DNA of 53,264 bases, taken from positions 1 to 53,264 of the forward strand of contig JAQTQN010000004.1 in assembly GCA_028712225.1 (NCBI GenBank). Reading direction: 5' to 3'. Of the stretch, positions 1 to 9,274 are shown piece by piece. The position numbers and the translations under genes are program-made. Below the pieces are notes generated by a model, which saw only the letters and a program-made list of their open reading frames with translations, ran no database searches and was not told where the DNA came from. This DNA comes from Methylobacter sp. (GTDB taxonomy: Bacteria > Pseudomonadota > Gammaproteobacteria > Methylococcales > Methylomonadaceae). Positions within the stretch are counted from its first letter, which is position 1. Each line of letters begins with the position of its first letter.

Positions 1-185
1 CCGAACAGATTCACCCACCAGGAACTGATGGCATCCAAATAACGGTTACCGTCAAAATCCTCCAGCCAAACACCTTGGCCTTTTTTGATCGGGATAATGG
101 GAAAGTTTTCATGATCCTTCATTTGTGTGCATGGATGCCACAAAACAGAAAGATCTCGGTTAGCTAAAGTTTGGTTGGTCATCAT
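1..185 (-). CDS. bioA: Adenosylmethionine-8-amino-7-oxononanoate aminotransferase, N-terminal part (BioA)
   Basis: This is the first ~60 codons of BioA, the PLP-dependent, SAM-using transaminase that makes 7,8-diaminononanoate in biotin synthesis. The visible part reads [12 protein letters not shown], then [18 protein letters not shown] and [12 protein letters not shown], which are hallmark N-terminal motifs of BioA. Two ATGs lie in tandem (183-185 and 180-182); either could be the start and no strong ribosome binding site separates them. The gene runs off the left edge of the window, so the PLP lysine cannot be checked. It lies downstream of the metK-ahcY-metF operon on the same strand, with a hairpin at 220-241 between them. 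Confidence 0.88.
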   Translation of the reverse strand, partial: MMTNQTLANRDLSVLWHPCTQMKDHENFPIIPIKKGQGVWLEDFDGNRYLDAISSWWVNLF

Positions 186-219
186 GTTGGGTACGAGATG
201 TAAGATTCCAGCGCAAGCA

Positions 220-241
220 CTCTGCAGAATAAGCTGCAGAG
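220..241 (-). terminator. Perfect 8-bp intergenic hairpin between metF and bioA
   Basis: Arms CTCTGCAG (220-227) and CTGCAGAG (234-241) flank a 6-nt loop just after the metF stop codon. There is no following T-run in the minus direction, so it may be a weak or factor-dependent terminator, or an mRNA-stabilising stem rather than a strong intrinsic terminator. Confidence 0.4.
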
Positions 242-259
242 CGGGCTAAAAGTACCTGA

Positions 260-1114
260 TTAAACCGTTGTTTTTTGCAAATTAGCGAGGATAGCTAATG
301 TTGGTGTGGCTTGATTCATGGTGTAAAAGTGTAATCCTGGCGCACCAGCATCTAATAAACGCTGACAAAGATCACTGACCACGTCCAAACCAAAAGCTTG
401 AATGGATTCACGATCATCGCCAAAACCTTCCAAACGTTTGCGCATCCATCTAGGAATATCGGCGCCGCACATTTCTGAAAAGCGAAATAACTGTGCATAT
501 TGGGTAATCGGCATGATGCCGGGCACGATGGGTATGTCGATACCGTTCTTTTCACAAGCATCGACAAAGTAAAAATACCCCTCGGCATTATAAAAATACT
601 GGGTAATTGCCGCATTGGCACCCGCATCGACTTTGCGTTTGAAATTTTTGAAATCTTGCGCGCCGCTTGGAGCCTGAGGGTGTACTTCAGGATAGGCGGC
701 AACATGGATCTGAAAATGATCCCCTGTTTCCTGACGAATAAATTCAACCAGTTCATTGGCATAGCGGAATTCACCCGCTGACATCATACCAGAAGGCAGA
801 TCGCCTCTGAGCGCGACAATCTTGCTTATCCCGTGTTGCTGGTAATTATTAAGAATGGCGCGAATATTATCTTTGGTTGAAGCGACGCAAGATAAATGCG
901 GCGCTGCGGTGACGCCTTTGGCTTGAATGTCGACCACCGCATCAAAGGTAAGGTCGCGAGTTGAACCGCCGGCACCAAAAGTAACGGAAAAAAAATCAGG
1001 ATTGAGGGCTGTAAGCTTGCCTTGAACTACTTGCAAGCTGGCTGCGCCTTCTTCAGTTTTGGGGGGATAAAACTCGAAACTGTAGAGCTGAGGGTGTTTT
1101 TTTTGTGATTGCAT
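260..1114 (-). CDS. metF: Methylenetetrahydrofolate reductase
   Basis: MetF is the FAD-dependent reductase that converts 5,10-methylene-THF to 5-methyl-THF, the methyl donor for methionine synthesis. The N-terminus YSFEFYPPKTEEG, followed by VTFGAGGSTRD, the APHLSC stretch, IVALRGDLP, AAYPEVHP, KRKVDAGANAAITQYFY and GIMPIT, are family signatures in the usual order. I chose the ATG at 1112-1114 (284 aa), which puts the first strand where the family begins. An upstream in-frame ATG pair at 1148-1153 would add 13 residues, and neither start has a clear Shine-Dalgarno. It is the last gene of the metK-ahcY-metF operon, consistent with a role in regenerating methionine. Confidence 0.95.
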   Translation of the reverse strand: MQSQKKHPQLYSFEFYPPKTEEGAASLQVVQGKLTALNPDFFSVTFGAGGSTRDLTFDAVVDIQAKGVTAAPHLSCVASTKDNIRAILNNYQQHGISKIVALRGDLPSGMMSAGEFRYANELVEFIRQETGDHFQIHVAAYPEVHPQAPSGAQDFKNFKRKVDAGANAAITQYFYNAEGYFYFVDACEKNGIDIPIVPGIMPITQYAQLFRFSEMCGADIPRWMRKRLEGFGDDRESIQAFGLDVVSDLCQRLLDAGAPGLHFYTMNQATPTLAILANLQKTTV

Positions 1115-1172
1115 GTCTATGTATCTATAAGACCGGGTGAGCTTATGCATCATCCGGTCTTGAAAGTGTCAA

Positions 1173-2465
1173 TCAATAACGATAATGGCCAACCTTGTAA
1201 GGACCTTCAACCGGCACATTGATGTATTTGGCTTGCGTATCAGTCAATACAGTCAAATTTACGCCTAGTTGAGCAAGATGTGCTCTCGCCACTTTTTCAT
1301 CTAGTTTTTTGGGCAACATGTACACCTTGTTTTCGTATTGCTCTGCGTTTGCCCATAGCTCAAGCTGCGCCAATACTTGGTTGCAGAATGAATTGGACAT
1401 TACAAAACTTGGATGCCCAGTAGCACAGCCCAAATTAACCAAACGGCCTTCCGCCAATATAATCAGGCGTTTGCCGTCTGGAAAAATGACGTGATCGACT
1501 TGCGGCTTAATGTTTTCCCAGGTGTATTGACGCAGTGAAGAAATTTCGATTTCAGAGTCGAAATGGCCAATGTTGCAGACGATTGCCTGATCTCTCATAG
1601 CCGCTAAATGTGCATGAGTAATAACATTAAAATTACCTGTGGCGGTAACGAAAATATTACCAATTGGCGCAGCATCTTCCATAGTCACGACACGGAAACC
1701 CTCCATTGCGGCCTGTAACGCACAGATTGGATCAATTTCGGTAATCCAGACAGTAGCTCCAAGTCCACGCAAAGACTGAGCACAGCCTTTACCAACATCA
1801 CCATAACCACAAACGATGGCAATTTTACCGGCAATCATCACGTCAGTGGCACGCTTGATGCCGTCAACTAAAGACTCTCTGCAGCCGTAGAGGTTGTCAA
1901 ATTTAGACTTGGTTACCGAGTCGTTGACGTTGAAGGCCGGCACTTTCAATGTGCCGTTAGCAACCATTTCATTTAAACGCAAAACGCCGGTGGTAGTTTC
2001 TTCTGATAAGCCCTTAACGTCCGCCATTAAATGCGGATATTGTTTATGCATCATCATGGTCAAATCGCCGCCATCATCCAAAATCATATTGGGATGCCAG
2101 CCATTAGGGCCTTCAATAGTTTGAGCAATACACCATTCGGCTTCTGATTCTGTTTCTCCTTTCCAGGCAAATACCGGGACTCCCGATGCGGCGATTGCTG
2201 CAGCCGCATGGTCTTGGGTAGAAAAAATGTTGCATGACGACCAACGCACCTCTGCGCCTAACGCAGTCAGTGTTTCTATCAACACTGCTGTCTGTATGGT
2301 CATATGCAAACAGCCGGCAATACGCGCACCTTTTAAAGGTTGCTGCGCCCCGAACTCTGAGCGTAATGCCATCAAACCCGGCATTTCTGTTTCAGCGATG
2401 TTGATTTCTTTACGCCCCCATTCTGCAAGGGCTATATCGGCGACTTTATAATCGTGTTGACTCAT
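1173..2465 (-). CDS. ahcY: Adenosylhomocysteinase
   Basis: AhcY is the NAD+-dependent cytosolic enzyme that hydrolyses S-adenosylhomocysteine to homocysteine and adenosine, removing the product inhibitor of SAM methyltransferases. The 430-aa protein shows the substrate-domain stretches [15 protein letters not shown] and [15 protein letters not shown], the NAD-binding [17 protein letters not shown] loop, and the C-terminal [11 protein letters not shown] and [10 protein letters not shown], which contributes to the neighbouring NAD site. The ATG at 2465 is preceded by AGGA at a good distance. It sits 20 nt after metK and 19-58 nt before metF, depending on the metF start. No SAH riboswitch fits in the short metK-ahcY gap. 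Confidence 0.98.
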   Translation of the reverse strand: MSQHDYKVADIALAEWGRKEINIAETEMPGLMALRSEFGAQQPLKGARIAGCLHMTIQTAVLIETLTALGAEVRWSSCNIFSTQDHAAAAIAASGVPVFAWKGETESEAEWCIAQTIEGPNGWHPNMILDDGGDLTMMMHKQYPHLMADVKGLSEETTTGVLRLNEMVANGTLKVPAFNVNDSVTKSKFDNLYGCRESLVDGIKRATDVMIAGKIAIVCGYGDVGKGCAQSLRGLGATVWITEIDPICALQAAMEGFRVVTMEDAAPIGNIFVTATGNFNVITHAHLAAMRDQAIVCNIGHFDSEIEISSLRQYTWENIKPQVDHVIFPDGKRLIILAEGRLVNLGCATGHPSFVMSNSFCNQVLAQLELWANAEQYENKVYMLPKKLDEKVARAHLAQLGVNLTVLTDTQAKYINVPVEGPYKVGHYRY

Positions 2466-2485
2466 GTTATTTCCTGTAAGGATTA

Positions 2486-3646
2486 TTAAAGACCTGCAGC
2501 ATCTCTCAATGCATCGACTTTATCAGTTTTTTCCCAACTGAACGTGTCTTCGGTGCGGCCAAAATGGCCATAAGCGGCGGTGACTTGATAAATCGGCTTT
2601 AACAGATCCAACGTGGCGATCAATCCTTTAGGTCTTAAATCAAAGTGGTCTCTGACAATTTGAACTAATCTGTCTTCGCTCAGTTTGCTGGTACCAAATG
2701 TTTCTACGCTGATAGAAGTAGGCTCTGCAACACCAATAGCATAAGAGACTTGAATTTCACAGCGTTCAGCAAGGCCCGCGGCAACTATATTTTTAGCTAC
2801 GTAGCGCCCCATGTAAGCTGCAGAACGGTCAACTTTTGAAGGGTCTTTACCTGAAAAAGCACCACCGCCATGCCTTGCCATGCCGCCATAGGTATCTACG
2901 ATGATTTTACGACCTGTCAAGCCGCAATCGCCAACTGGACCACCAATAATGAACTGCCCGGTAGGGTTGATGAAGTATTTGGTGTCTTTGTGCAGCCATT
3001 CTTTTGGCAGAACCGGCAAAATAATTTCATCCATAACCGCTTCATGCAAAGCCTTGGCGTCAATTTCTGGCGAATGCTGAGTAGAAAGCACTACCGCGTC
3101 AATCGCGACTGGCTTGTTATTTTCGTAACGGAAGGTAATCTGACTTTTCGCATCAGGACGCAGCCATGGCAACGTTTTATTTTTACGCACTTCAGCTTGA
3201 CGCTTAACCAGCAAATGCGAATACGTAATGGGAGCAGGCATAAATACATCAGTTTCATTACTGGCATAACCAAACATTAAGCCCTGATCGCCAGCGCCTT
3301 GTTCGTGGTTATTAGCCTCATCAACACCCATCGCAATATCTGCAGATTGTTTGCCGATAGCATTTAATACCGCGCAACTCTGCCCATCAAATCCTATATC
3401 TCCATGATCATAGCCGATGTCACAAACCACTTTTCTTACCAAGGCTTCAGTATCAACCCAGGCATTGGTGGTAATTTCACCGGCAAGAACAACCATCCCG
3501 GTTTTTACCAGCGTTTCGCAAGCAACTCGCGCATGGGGATCTTGTGCAATTATCGCATCAAGAACCGCATCGGAAATTTGATCAGCGACTTTATCCGGGT
3601 GCCCTTCTGAAACAGATTCTGATGTAAAAATGAAGTTATTGCTCAC
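2486..3646 (-). CDS. metK: S-adenosylmethionine synthetase
   Basis: MetK makes S-adenosylmethionine from methionine and ATP. The 386-aa sequence has [20 protein letters not shown] at the N-terminus, the ATP-binding [12 protein letters not shown] motif and the glycine-rich [19 protein letters not shown] loop, all intact. The start is GTG (3644-3646), preceded by an AAGGTGG Shine-Dalgarno about 5 nt upstream; no ATG fits the conserved [15 protein letters not shown] beginning. It heads the metK-ahcY-metF operon, which couples SAM synthesis, SAH disposal and methyl-folate supply. A terminator at 3684-3710 isolates it from the tRNA upstream. Confidence 0.98.
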   Translation of the reverse strand: MSNNFIFTSESVSEGHPDKVADQISDAVLDAIIAQDPHARVACETLVKTGMVVLAGEITTNAWVDTEALVRKVVCDIGYDHGDIGFDGQSCAVLNAIGKQSADIAMGVDEANNHEQGAGDQGLMFGYASNETDVFMPAPITYSHLLVKRQAEVRKNKTLPWLRPDAKSQITFRYENNKPVAIDAVVLSTQHSPEIDAKALHEAVMDEIILPVLPKEWLHKDTKYFINPTGQFIIGGPVGDCGLTGRKIIVDTYGGMARHGGGAFSGKDPSKVDRSAAYMGRYVAKNIVAAGLAERCEIQVSYAIGVAEPTSISVETFGTSKLSEDRLVQIVRDHFDLRPKGLIATLDLLKPIYQVTAAYGHFGRTEDTFSWEKTDKVDALRDAAGL

Positions 3647-3683
3647 ACTACCACCTTCTTAAAAATATAAAACTACTGATACA

Positions 3684-3710
3684 CAAAAGGCTGCAATAAG
3701 CAGCCTTTTT
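3684..3710 (-). terminator. Intrinsic terminator after the CAU tRNA
   Basis: Arms AAAAGGCTGC (3685-3694) and GCAGCCTTTT (3700-3709) form a perfect 10-bp stem with a 5-nt loop, and A/T-runs on both sides make it potentially bidirectional. Its place just downstream of the tRNA on the minus strand and before metK suggests that it ends the rpsU...rpoD-tRNA transcript. Confidence 0.8.
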
Positions 3711-3715
3711 AATTA

Positions 3716-3792
3716 TGGTGGGCCCTGTAGGACTTGAACCTACGACCTGCCGATTATGAGTCGGACGCTCTAACCAACTGAGCTAAGGGCCC
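3716..3792 (-). tRNA. tRNA with CAU anticodon, probably tRNA-Ile2 (lysidine-modified), alternatively elongator tRNA-Met
   Basis: A 77-nt cloverleaf with encoded CCA. The acceptor stem GGGCCCT/AGGGCCC is perfect, the D stem is GCTC/GAGC, the anticodon loop CTCATAA carries CAT at 3756-3758, and the T arm is GTAGG-TTCAAGT-CCTAC. The first anticodon-stem pair is a T27-C43 mismatch. The CAU anticodon alone cannot separate Met from Ile2; overall likeness to the ileX type (GGGCCCTTAGCTCAG start, TCATAATCG anticodon region, GGTTCAAGTCC T-arm) favours Ile2, the TilS substrate. It is not an initiator tRNA because it has a normal 1-72 pair. It lies 11 nt after rpoD and may be co-transcribed with it. Confidence 0.9.
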
Positions 3793-3803
3793 TTTATTAC
3801 TTC

Positions 3804-5627
3804 TTACTCACCATCCAAGAAGCATCTCAGTTGCTCCGATCTTGAAGGATGTCTTAATTTTCTTAATGCTTTGGCTTCAATTTGACGGATACGTTCACGA
3901 GTAACGTCAAACTGCTTACCAACTTCTTCCAATGTATGATCGGTATTCATGTTGATACCAAAACGCATACGCAACACTTTAGCTTCGCGCGCAGTCAATC
4001 CCGCTAATACATTTTGTGTCGATTCTCTTAAGCCTGCAATAGTAGCGGCTTCAATCGGGGACAATACTTTAGCATCTTCTATGAAATCTCCCAAGTGGGA
4101 ATCTTCATCATCACCGATTGGTGTTTCCATCGAAATAGGTTCTTTGGCTATTTTCAAGACCTTACGAACCTTGTCTTCCGGCATTTCCATGCGCTCCGCA
4201 AGCTCTTCAGGGGTAGCTTCACGACCCATTTCTTGCAAAATTTGCCTGGAAATACGATTAAGCTTGTTGATTGTTTCGATCATATGCACTGGAATACGGA
4301 TAGTTCTGGCCTGATCCGCTATAGAGCGAGTAATCGCCTGCCTTATCCACCATGTTGCATAAGTAGAAAATTTGTAACCACGACGGTATTCAAATTTATC
4401 AACCGCTTTCATCAAACCGATATTGCCTTCTTGAATTAAATCCAAAAATTGCAAACCACGATTAGTATACTTTTTTGCTATGGAAATGACCAATCGTAAG
4501 TTAGCTTCAATCATTTCTTTTTTAGCACGCCTGGCCTTAGCCTCACCAATGGACATTCGTCGATTGATGTCTTTCAATCCATTAACAGTCAATCCATAGC
4601 GATCTTCTATTTCAGACAGTCTTGCTTGAGCTTTTCTAACCTCTTTTTCATGAACTTTAAATATATCGGCATAACTGTCGTTTGCATTCAAATATCGCCC
4701 AAACCACTCCGAACTAGCTTCATTACCAACAAATGATGAGATGAAATCTTTACGTGGAAATTTTGCCTGATTAACAAAAACATCCAATATAATTTTCTCT
4801 TGTTCGCGGACAGCTGCTACACCATCGGGAATGATGGCGGTCAATTTTTTTAGGTATTGAGGGGTCCACTTAAATTCCATGAACAAGCCAGCTAGTATTT
4901 CAAAGGCTTCTTCAGTCTTTTCACTAGAGTAGCCATGCTTTTTAATTGCCGCCGAAGCTAGCTTTAATTGCGATCTGAGCGCCTCAACTTTTTCCTTAAC
5001 TTCTTCATAGTTGAGACCTTTTGATTCTTCCTCGGCACTAGCTTCTTCGGCCTCACCTTCATCAATATCATCTGCAGCTGGCAATGATGCCACTAAATCT
5101 TCAGGCTCACTTAAATCCGCAAAGCCGGATATAAGATCAGTCAACCGAATTCCACCTTCATCAGCTGAAATATTATCAAATGACTGCAAAAAATCTTCAA
5201 CAACAACACAAGATCGCGAAATTGCTTTCACCAATTGCTGCTGACCTTCTTCAATTCGCTTTGCAATTTTTAGCTCGTCTGCACGGGTAAGCAACTCTAC
5301 CGACCCCATCTCTCGCATATACATGCGCACCGGATCAGTAGTCCTACCAAATTCACTGTCTACTGACGCCAACGCAGCAACCTCTTCAGCGTCCTCGTCA
5401 TCTGTCGTCACAGCGGCAGAATCAGTAATAAGCGAGTCTTCATCCGGGGCCACTTCATAGACCTGAATCCCCATATCGCTAATCATGCCGATAATGTCTT
5501 CAATTTGCTCCGGATCAACAATGTCGCTAGGCAGATGGTCATTTACTTCTGCATACGTCAAGTAACCCTGAATCTTACCTTTGGCTATTAATTGTTTAAG
5601 CTGGGATTGTTGTTGTTCTTGATTCAT
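3804..5627 (-). CDS. rpoD: RNA polymerase primary sigma factor (sigma-70)
   Basis: RpoD directs RNA polymerase to housekeeping promoters. The 607-aa protein has all sigma-70 regions in order: region 1.1 (residues ~1-60), region 1.2 with [13 protein letters not shown] near residue 95, an acidic non-conserved insert, region 2 with [22 protein letters not shown] and [17 protein letters not shown], region 3, and region 4 with [20 protein letters not shown] followed by [14 protein letters not shown], the -35-binding helix-turn-helix. It is the last protein gene of the rpsU-yqeY-dnaG-rpoD operon, 62 nt after dnaG, which links translation, replication priming and transcription initiation. Confidence 0.99.
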   Translation of the reverse strand: MNQEQQQSQLKQLIAKGKIQGYLTYAEVNDHLPSDIVDPEQIEDIIGMISDMGIQVYEVAPDEDSLITDSAAVTTDDEDAEEVAALASVDSEFGRTTDPVRMYMREMGSVELLTRADELKIAKRIEEGQQQLVKAISRSCVVVEDFLQSFDNISADEGGIRLTDLISGFADLSEPEDLVASLPAADDIDEGEAEEASAEEESKGLNYEEVKEKVEALRSQLKLASAAIKKHGYSSEKTEEAFEILAGLFMEFKWTPQYLKKLTAIIPDGVAAVREQEKIILDVFVNQAKFPRKDFISSFVGNEASSEWFGRYLNANDSYADIFKVHEKEVRKAQARLSEIEDRYGLTVNGLKDINRRMSIGEAKARRAKKEMIEANLRLVISIAKKYTNRGLQFLDLIQEGNIGLMKAVDKFEYRRGYKFSTYATWWIRQAITRSIADQARTIRIPVHMIETINKLNRISRQILQEMGREATPEELAERMEMPEDKVRKVLKIAKEPISMETPIGDDEDSHLGDFIEDAKVLSPIEAATIAGLRESTQNVLAGLTAREAKVLRMRFGINMNTDHTLEEVGKQFDVTRERIRQIEAKALRKLRHPSRSEQLRCFLDGE

Positions 5628-5689
5628 ATCTACTCACAAAGGTATTCGGCATCGGTACACGAGGCGCGGGATTGTACTACAAACTGCCG

Positions 5690-7429
5690 TTATTTTGTAC
5701 TGCACCTTTTAATTGCCAACAGGCTAAGCCATCTTTCTTTCTCTTGAGACTGCAATCCTTCATTTTTTGCTTTGGCCTCTAATCTATCTAACTCTGCTTC
5801 CCTAGCATGAACAAGCAAGCTTTCAATTGCACCGCAAAACTCGGCCTCCACCCCTTCATCGGGAACAAGCAACTCCAAACTAGCCAACGCTTTTATCGTT
5901 TTTTCTTCGCCTGTCCCACGATAAAGTTCCAATAAAACCGCAACATTAGCGGGCTTTTTGTCTTGAATTGTCTCCAGCAAAGCTTTAAACATCTCTACCC
6001 CCGGAAACTCAAGCCGACTCATATCAATCTCTTTTTGCTCAATGACACCAGCAAGCCAAGGGTTTTGCAACAACAGGGCCATTGCAACACGAGCTGGCGA
6101 AGGTCGCCCAGTCGCTCGCGTCATTTTCCGTTCGACATTTAGGTTAGTTTTACCTCCACCTGGAACACTAAGACTTGCAACCCTCGACATTTCTTTAAGA
6201 CGAGAATACATCATTCCTTTAAATACACCTTCCGGCAATTTCTCAAGGAACGGCTTAGCTGAATTTACCAACTGCGCCCGACCTTCCATTTCAGTCAAAT
6301 TCAAATTTTTAGCAACAGTCCGAAAAAAATAATCTGATAACGTTTCAGAAGATTCGATACTTTTAACAAAACCATCAACACCAATCTCATGAACTAACGA
6401 ATCAGGATCATGATTTTGCGGCAACAACATAACACGAACTTGCCGCCCATCCTTTAGCGAAGAAAAGACTTGCTCCATCGCTCTATCAGCCGCCTTTTGC
6501 CCTGCAACATCCCCATCAAAGCAAAATACCAACTCCGAAGTAAACCTAAACAACAAATCGATATGCGCTTGGGAAGTTGTCGTGCCTAAGGTAGCAACTG
6601 CTGAACAAAATCCAAATTCAGCCAAAGCGACAACATCCATATAACCTTCGACAATTAATATTCTTTGCGGCTTGGGCTGCTTTTGTAACAACTCATAAAG
6701 GCCGTATACTTCGCGCCCTTTGTGAAATAAGGGCGTTTCCGGGGAATTCAAGTACTTGGGCAAAGAATCATCCAAGACGCGCCCGCCAAACCCTATGGTT
6801 CGACCGCGCTTATCTCGAATCGGAAACATCACGCGACCACGAAAACGCGCATAAATGTCCCCGGCATCGGATTTCCCAAACAACCCAGCATCAATCAGCG
6901 CCTGCTCTCCAAACTGATCAATCAAAACCTGCCATTTCTTAGGAGCATATCCCAGCATGTAGTCACGAGCAGTGCCGGTGCTCACCCCTCTATTTTTAAG
7001 ATACTCGGCTGCTTGCCTGCCTTCAGAGCTGGTCCGCAACTGCTCAACATAAAATACAGCAACCTGCTCCATGATCTTGTAAAGACTACTGAAATCAGCG
7101 ACCTTCTGCTGCCCCGAATATTCAATCGCCGCACGGGGAACATCAACACCAATGAACGCAGCCAGATCTTCAACAGCCTCGACAAAATCAAGGTGACTAT
7201 AGTTCATCAGAAAGCTAATGGCGTTACCACTAACTCCGCAACCAAAACAGTGAAAGAACTGTTTGTTGCGATTTACAGAAAAACTGGGAGACTTTTCAGT
7301 GTGAAAGGGACAACGAGCCACATAATTGGCTCCCGTCTTCTTTAAAGGAACGTGCGAATCGATTAGATCGACTATATCGACTCGCACCAAAAGATCATCA
7401 ATAAATTCACGAGGAATTTTACCGGACAT
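5690..7429 (-). CDS. dnaG: DNA primase
   Basis: DnaG synthesises RNA primers at the replication fork. The 579-aa protein begins with the CHC2 zinc-binding domain (CPFHTEKSPSF and FHCFGCGVSGN, residues ~40-65), continues with the catalytic core and TOPRIM domain (RILIVEGYMDVVAL, then CFDGDVAGQKAA), and ends with a helical C-terminal region that would bind DnaB helicase. The C-terminal part has no catalytic motif. The start ATG at 7429 has GGGG 7 nt upstream. It lies between yqeY (33 nt upstream) and rpoD (62 nt downstream) in the macromolecular synthesis operon. Confidence 0.98.
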   Translation of the reverse strand: MSGKIPREFIDDLLVRVDIVDLIDSHVPLKKTGANYVARCPFHTEKSPSFSVNRNKQFFHCFGCGVSGNAISFLMNYSHLDFVEAVEDLAAFIGVDVPRAAIEYSGQQKVADFSSLYKIMEQVAVFYVEQLRTSSEGRQAAEYLKNRGVSTGTARDYMLGYAPKKWQVLIDQFGEQALIDAGLFGKSDAGDIYARFRGRVMFPIRDKRGRTIGFGGRVLDDSLPKYLNSPETPLFHKGREVYGLYELLQKQPKPQRILIVEGYMDVVALAEFGFCSAVATLGTTTSQAHIDLLFRFTSELVFCFDGDVAGQKAADRAMEQVFSSLKDGRQVRVMLLPQNHDPDSLVHEIGVDGFVKSIESSETLSDYFFRTVAKNLNLTEMEGRAQLVNSAKPFLEKLPEGVFKGMMYSRLKEMSRVASLSVPGGGKTNLNVERKMTRATGRPSPARVAMALLLQNPWLAGVIEQKEIDMSRLEFPGVEMFKALLETIQDKKPANVAVLLELYRGTGEEKTIKALASLELLVPDEGVEAEFCGAIESLLVHAREAELDRLEAKAKNEGLQSQEKERWLSLLAIKRCSTK

Positions 7430-7461
7430 GCTTATGCCCCGAAAAAATGGTAGAAAATAAT

Positions 7462-7911
7462 CTATTCCGCCAATGCGGCTTTAATTTTTCCACTCACTAT
7501 CGACATATCGGCGCGGCCCTGCATTTTTGTTTTCAGTAACCCCATGACTTTACCCATGTCTTTTACCGACTGCGCACCAGAATCAGCTACCGCCTGACCA
7601 ACCAGCTCATCGATTTCAGCATCTGTGAGTGGTTGCGGCAAAAAATCCTGAATAACAACGATTTCTGCCTCTTCAATCGACACCAGATCATCGCGACCAG
7701 CATCGGCAAACTGGCGAATTGACTCACGCCGCTGCTTTAGCATTTTATCAAGCACTTGCAAGGTACGCTCATTATCAAGGGTGATACGCTCATCTACTTC
7801 AATCTGCTTAATCGCCGACAAAATCAGCCGTATCACGCCAAGCCGTGCCTTCTCGCCGCTCTTCATTGCGGCTTTCATATCATCCTTAATACGATCGACC
7901 AATAAGTCCAT
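7462..7911 (-). CDS. yqeY: GatB/YqeY domain protein
   Basis: A 149-aa protein of the YqeY family, which resembles the C-terminal tRNA-contacting domain of GatB in the tRNA-dependent amidotransferase. It starts with LVDRIKDDMKAAMKSGEKARLGVIRLILSAIKQIEVDER and ends with the conserved DMGKVMGLLKTKMQGRADMSIVSGKIK. A free-standing YqeY inserted between rpsU and dnaG is common in gammaproteobacteria. Its molecular function is not firmly known; a tRNA-related role is inferred from the family. It lies 10 nt after rpsU and shares that gene's promoter. Confidence 0.93.
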   Translation of the reverse strand: MDLLVDRIKDDMKAAMKSGEKARLGVIRLILSAIKQIEVDERITLDNERTLQVLDKMLKQRRESIRQFADAGRDDLVSIEEAEIVVIQDFLPQPLTDAEIDELVGQAVADSGAQSVKDMGKVMGLLKTKMQGRADMSIVSGKIKAALAE

Positions 7912-7921
7912 TTGCCAGCCT

Positions 7922-8155
7922 TTATAGAGTTGGACGACCGCGACGCAAATTCTTTAACGCATAGCGCTCGCGAGCCAACTTCTTTAAATGACGTTTAACA
8001 GCCGCAGCACCTTGACGCTTACGCTCTGCAGTAGGTTTTTCATAAAATTCACGACGACGCACTTCGGCCAAGACTCCTGCTTTCTCACAAGCACGTTTAA
8101 AGCGGCGAATTGCAACATCAAAAGGTTCGTTTTCTTTAACTTTGACTGACGGCAT
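7922..8155 (-). CDS. rpsU: 30S ribosomal protein S21
   Basis: S21 is a small, very basic 30S subunit protein near the 3' end of 16S rRNA that helps initiation. The protein reads [27 protein letters not shown] in its first part, then the [12 protein letters not shown] segment and a basic tail, 77 aa in all, slightly longer than the 71 aa of E. coli because of the extra C-terminal LRRGRPTL. The start at 8155 is fixed by homology; an open frame extends upstream but the extra residues do not resemble S21. It is the first gene of the rpsU-yqeY-dnaG-rpoD operon, expressed from the promoter at 8227-8255. Confidence 0.98.
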   Translation of the reverse strand: MPSVKVKENEPFDVAIRRFKRACEKAGVLAEVRRREFYEKPTAERKRQGAAAVKRHLKKLARERYALKNLRRGRPTL

Positions 8156-8197
8156 TAGGTATTCCAAGTATGTTAATATCAAATAAGACGTAGGCAC

Positions 8198-8216
8198 GTT
8201 TACCCTCTGGGTAAAC
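8198..8216 (-). promoter_or_regulatory. Hairpin at the presumed 5' end of the rpsU operon mRNA
   Basis: A perfect inverted repeat, GTTTACCC (8198-8205) and GGGTAAAC (8209-8216) with a 3-nt loop, begins only a few nucleotides from the transcription start predicted from the promoter at 8227-8255. Such a 5'-terminal stem could protect the mRNA from 5'-dependent decay, or as DNA could be an operator. It does not match the LexA box known for this operon in E. coli. Confidence 0.55.
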
Positions 8217-8226
8217 ATAACCTTGA

Positions 8227-8255
8227 ATTATACCTTCACTTTATATAATTTTCAA
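8227..8255 (-). promoter_or_regulatory. Sigma-70 promoter of the rpsU-yqeY-dnaG-rpoD operon
   Basis: Read on the minus strand, TTGAAA (8250-8255) and TATAAT (8227-8232) are separated by exactly 17 nt: a perfect -10 and a 5/6 -35 at optimal spacing. Transcription should start near 8220, giving a ~65-nt leader before rpsU. Strong constitutive transcription fits the operon. Confidence 0.75.
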
Positions 8256-8262
8256 AAATCCA

Positions 8263-9273
8263 ATGTACGTTTTAGGCATAGAAACCTCCTGTGATGAGAC
8301 CGGCGTAGCCATTTACCACTCTCAACGAGGCTTAATTAAGGATATTTTGTACAGTCAAATTGCGATGCATAACGACTATGGCGGCGTTGTACCGGAGCTG
8401 GCTTCACGCGACCATGTTCGCAAATTGGTTCCGCTTATACGCCAATGCATACAAGAAAGCCAGTTGAGCAGCACTGAAATTAATGGCATCGCCTATACAG
8501 CTGGCCCTGGCCTGATGGGGGCGTTATTGGTTGGCGCCGTCACCGCCAGGAGCTTAGCCTGGACTTGGCAAATCCCTGCCATCGCAGTACATCATATGGA
8601 AGGCCATTTATTAGCCCCCATGTTGGAAGCAAACCCGCCAACCATGCCTTTTGTAGCCCTACTAATTTCTGGAGGGCATACCTTATTAATTCTGGTAACA
8701 GGCGTAGGTAACTACCAATTACTAGGAGAATCACTTGATGATGCTGCCGGGGAAGCTTTTGATAAAACCGCAAAAATGCTGGGCCTGGGGTATCCTGGCG
8801 GCCCCAAACTTTCCAATCTAGCAGAACAAGGCTTTTCCCAATTAAAATTCCCCAGACCTATGACTGACCGCCCAGGACTAGACTTTAGTTTTAGCGGACT
8901 AAAAACTTTCACCATGAACGCACTTAACGCCACCGAAAAAACGGCCGAAGACAAAGCCAATATAGCGGCAGCCTTTCAAGAAGCAGTTGCCGATACGCTC
9001 AGCATCAAATGCAAACGAGCTTTGCAACAAACTGGATTAAAAAGACTTGTGGTAGCTGGAGGTGTTAGTGCCAATCAACGCATTCGCGCAACGCTTACAC
9101 AAATGATTAAAAAAGAAAACGGTGAAATCTACTTCCCCAGACCCGAGTTCTGCACTGATAACGGCGCCATGATTGCCTATGCCGGTTGCCAGCGTTTGCT
9201 CGCTGGACAACATCAAGACCTGGAAATTTACACGCATGCGCGCTGGTCAGTCAGTGAACTATCTGGCTGCTGA
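8263..9273 (+). CDS. tsaD: tRNA N6-adenosine threonylcarbamoyltransferase
   Basis: TsaD transfers the threonylcarbamoyl group to A37 of ANN-decoding tRNAs (t6A), working with TsaB, TsaE and TsaC. The 336-aa protein has the ASKHA-fold nucleotide motif [15 protein letters not shown] at the N-terminus, the metal-binding HHMEGH motif near residue 110, [11 protein letters not shown], the [22 protein letters not shown] stretch and the late [11 protein letters not shown] and [13 protein letters not shown] motifs. It is divergent from rpsU in the usual arrangement. The ATG has no Shine-Dalgarno, and a TATAAT at 8244-8249 sits only 13 nt upstream, so the mRNA may be nearly leaderless. Confidence 0.98.
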   Translation: MYVLGIETSCDETGVAIYHSQRGLIKDILYSQIAMHNDYGGVVPELASRDHVRKLVPLIRQCIQESQLSSTEINGIAYTAGPGLMGALLVGAVTARSLAWTWQIPAIAVHHMEGHLLAPMLEANPPTMPFVALLISGGHTLLILVTGVGNYQLLGESLDDAAGEAFDKTAKMLGLGYPGGPKLSNLAEQGFSQLKFPRPMTDRPGLDFSFSGLKTFTMNALNATEKTAEDKANIAAAFQEAVADTLSIKCKRALQQTGLKRLVVAGGVSANQRIRATLTQMIKKENGEIYFPRPEFCTDNGAMIAYAGCQRLLAGQHQDLEIYTHARWSVSELSGC

Positions 9274-9274
9274 C

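Noticed and set aside
2466-2485. SAH riboswitch upstream of ahcY
   Set aside because: Only 20 nt separate metK and ahcY, too short for the riboswitch, and no pseudoknot elements are visible before metK.
8156-8262. LexA box controlling the rpsU operon, as in E. coli
   Set aside because: No CTGT-N8-ACAG is present; the palindrome GTTTACCC/GGGTAAAC is of a different type.
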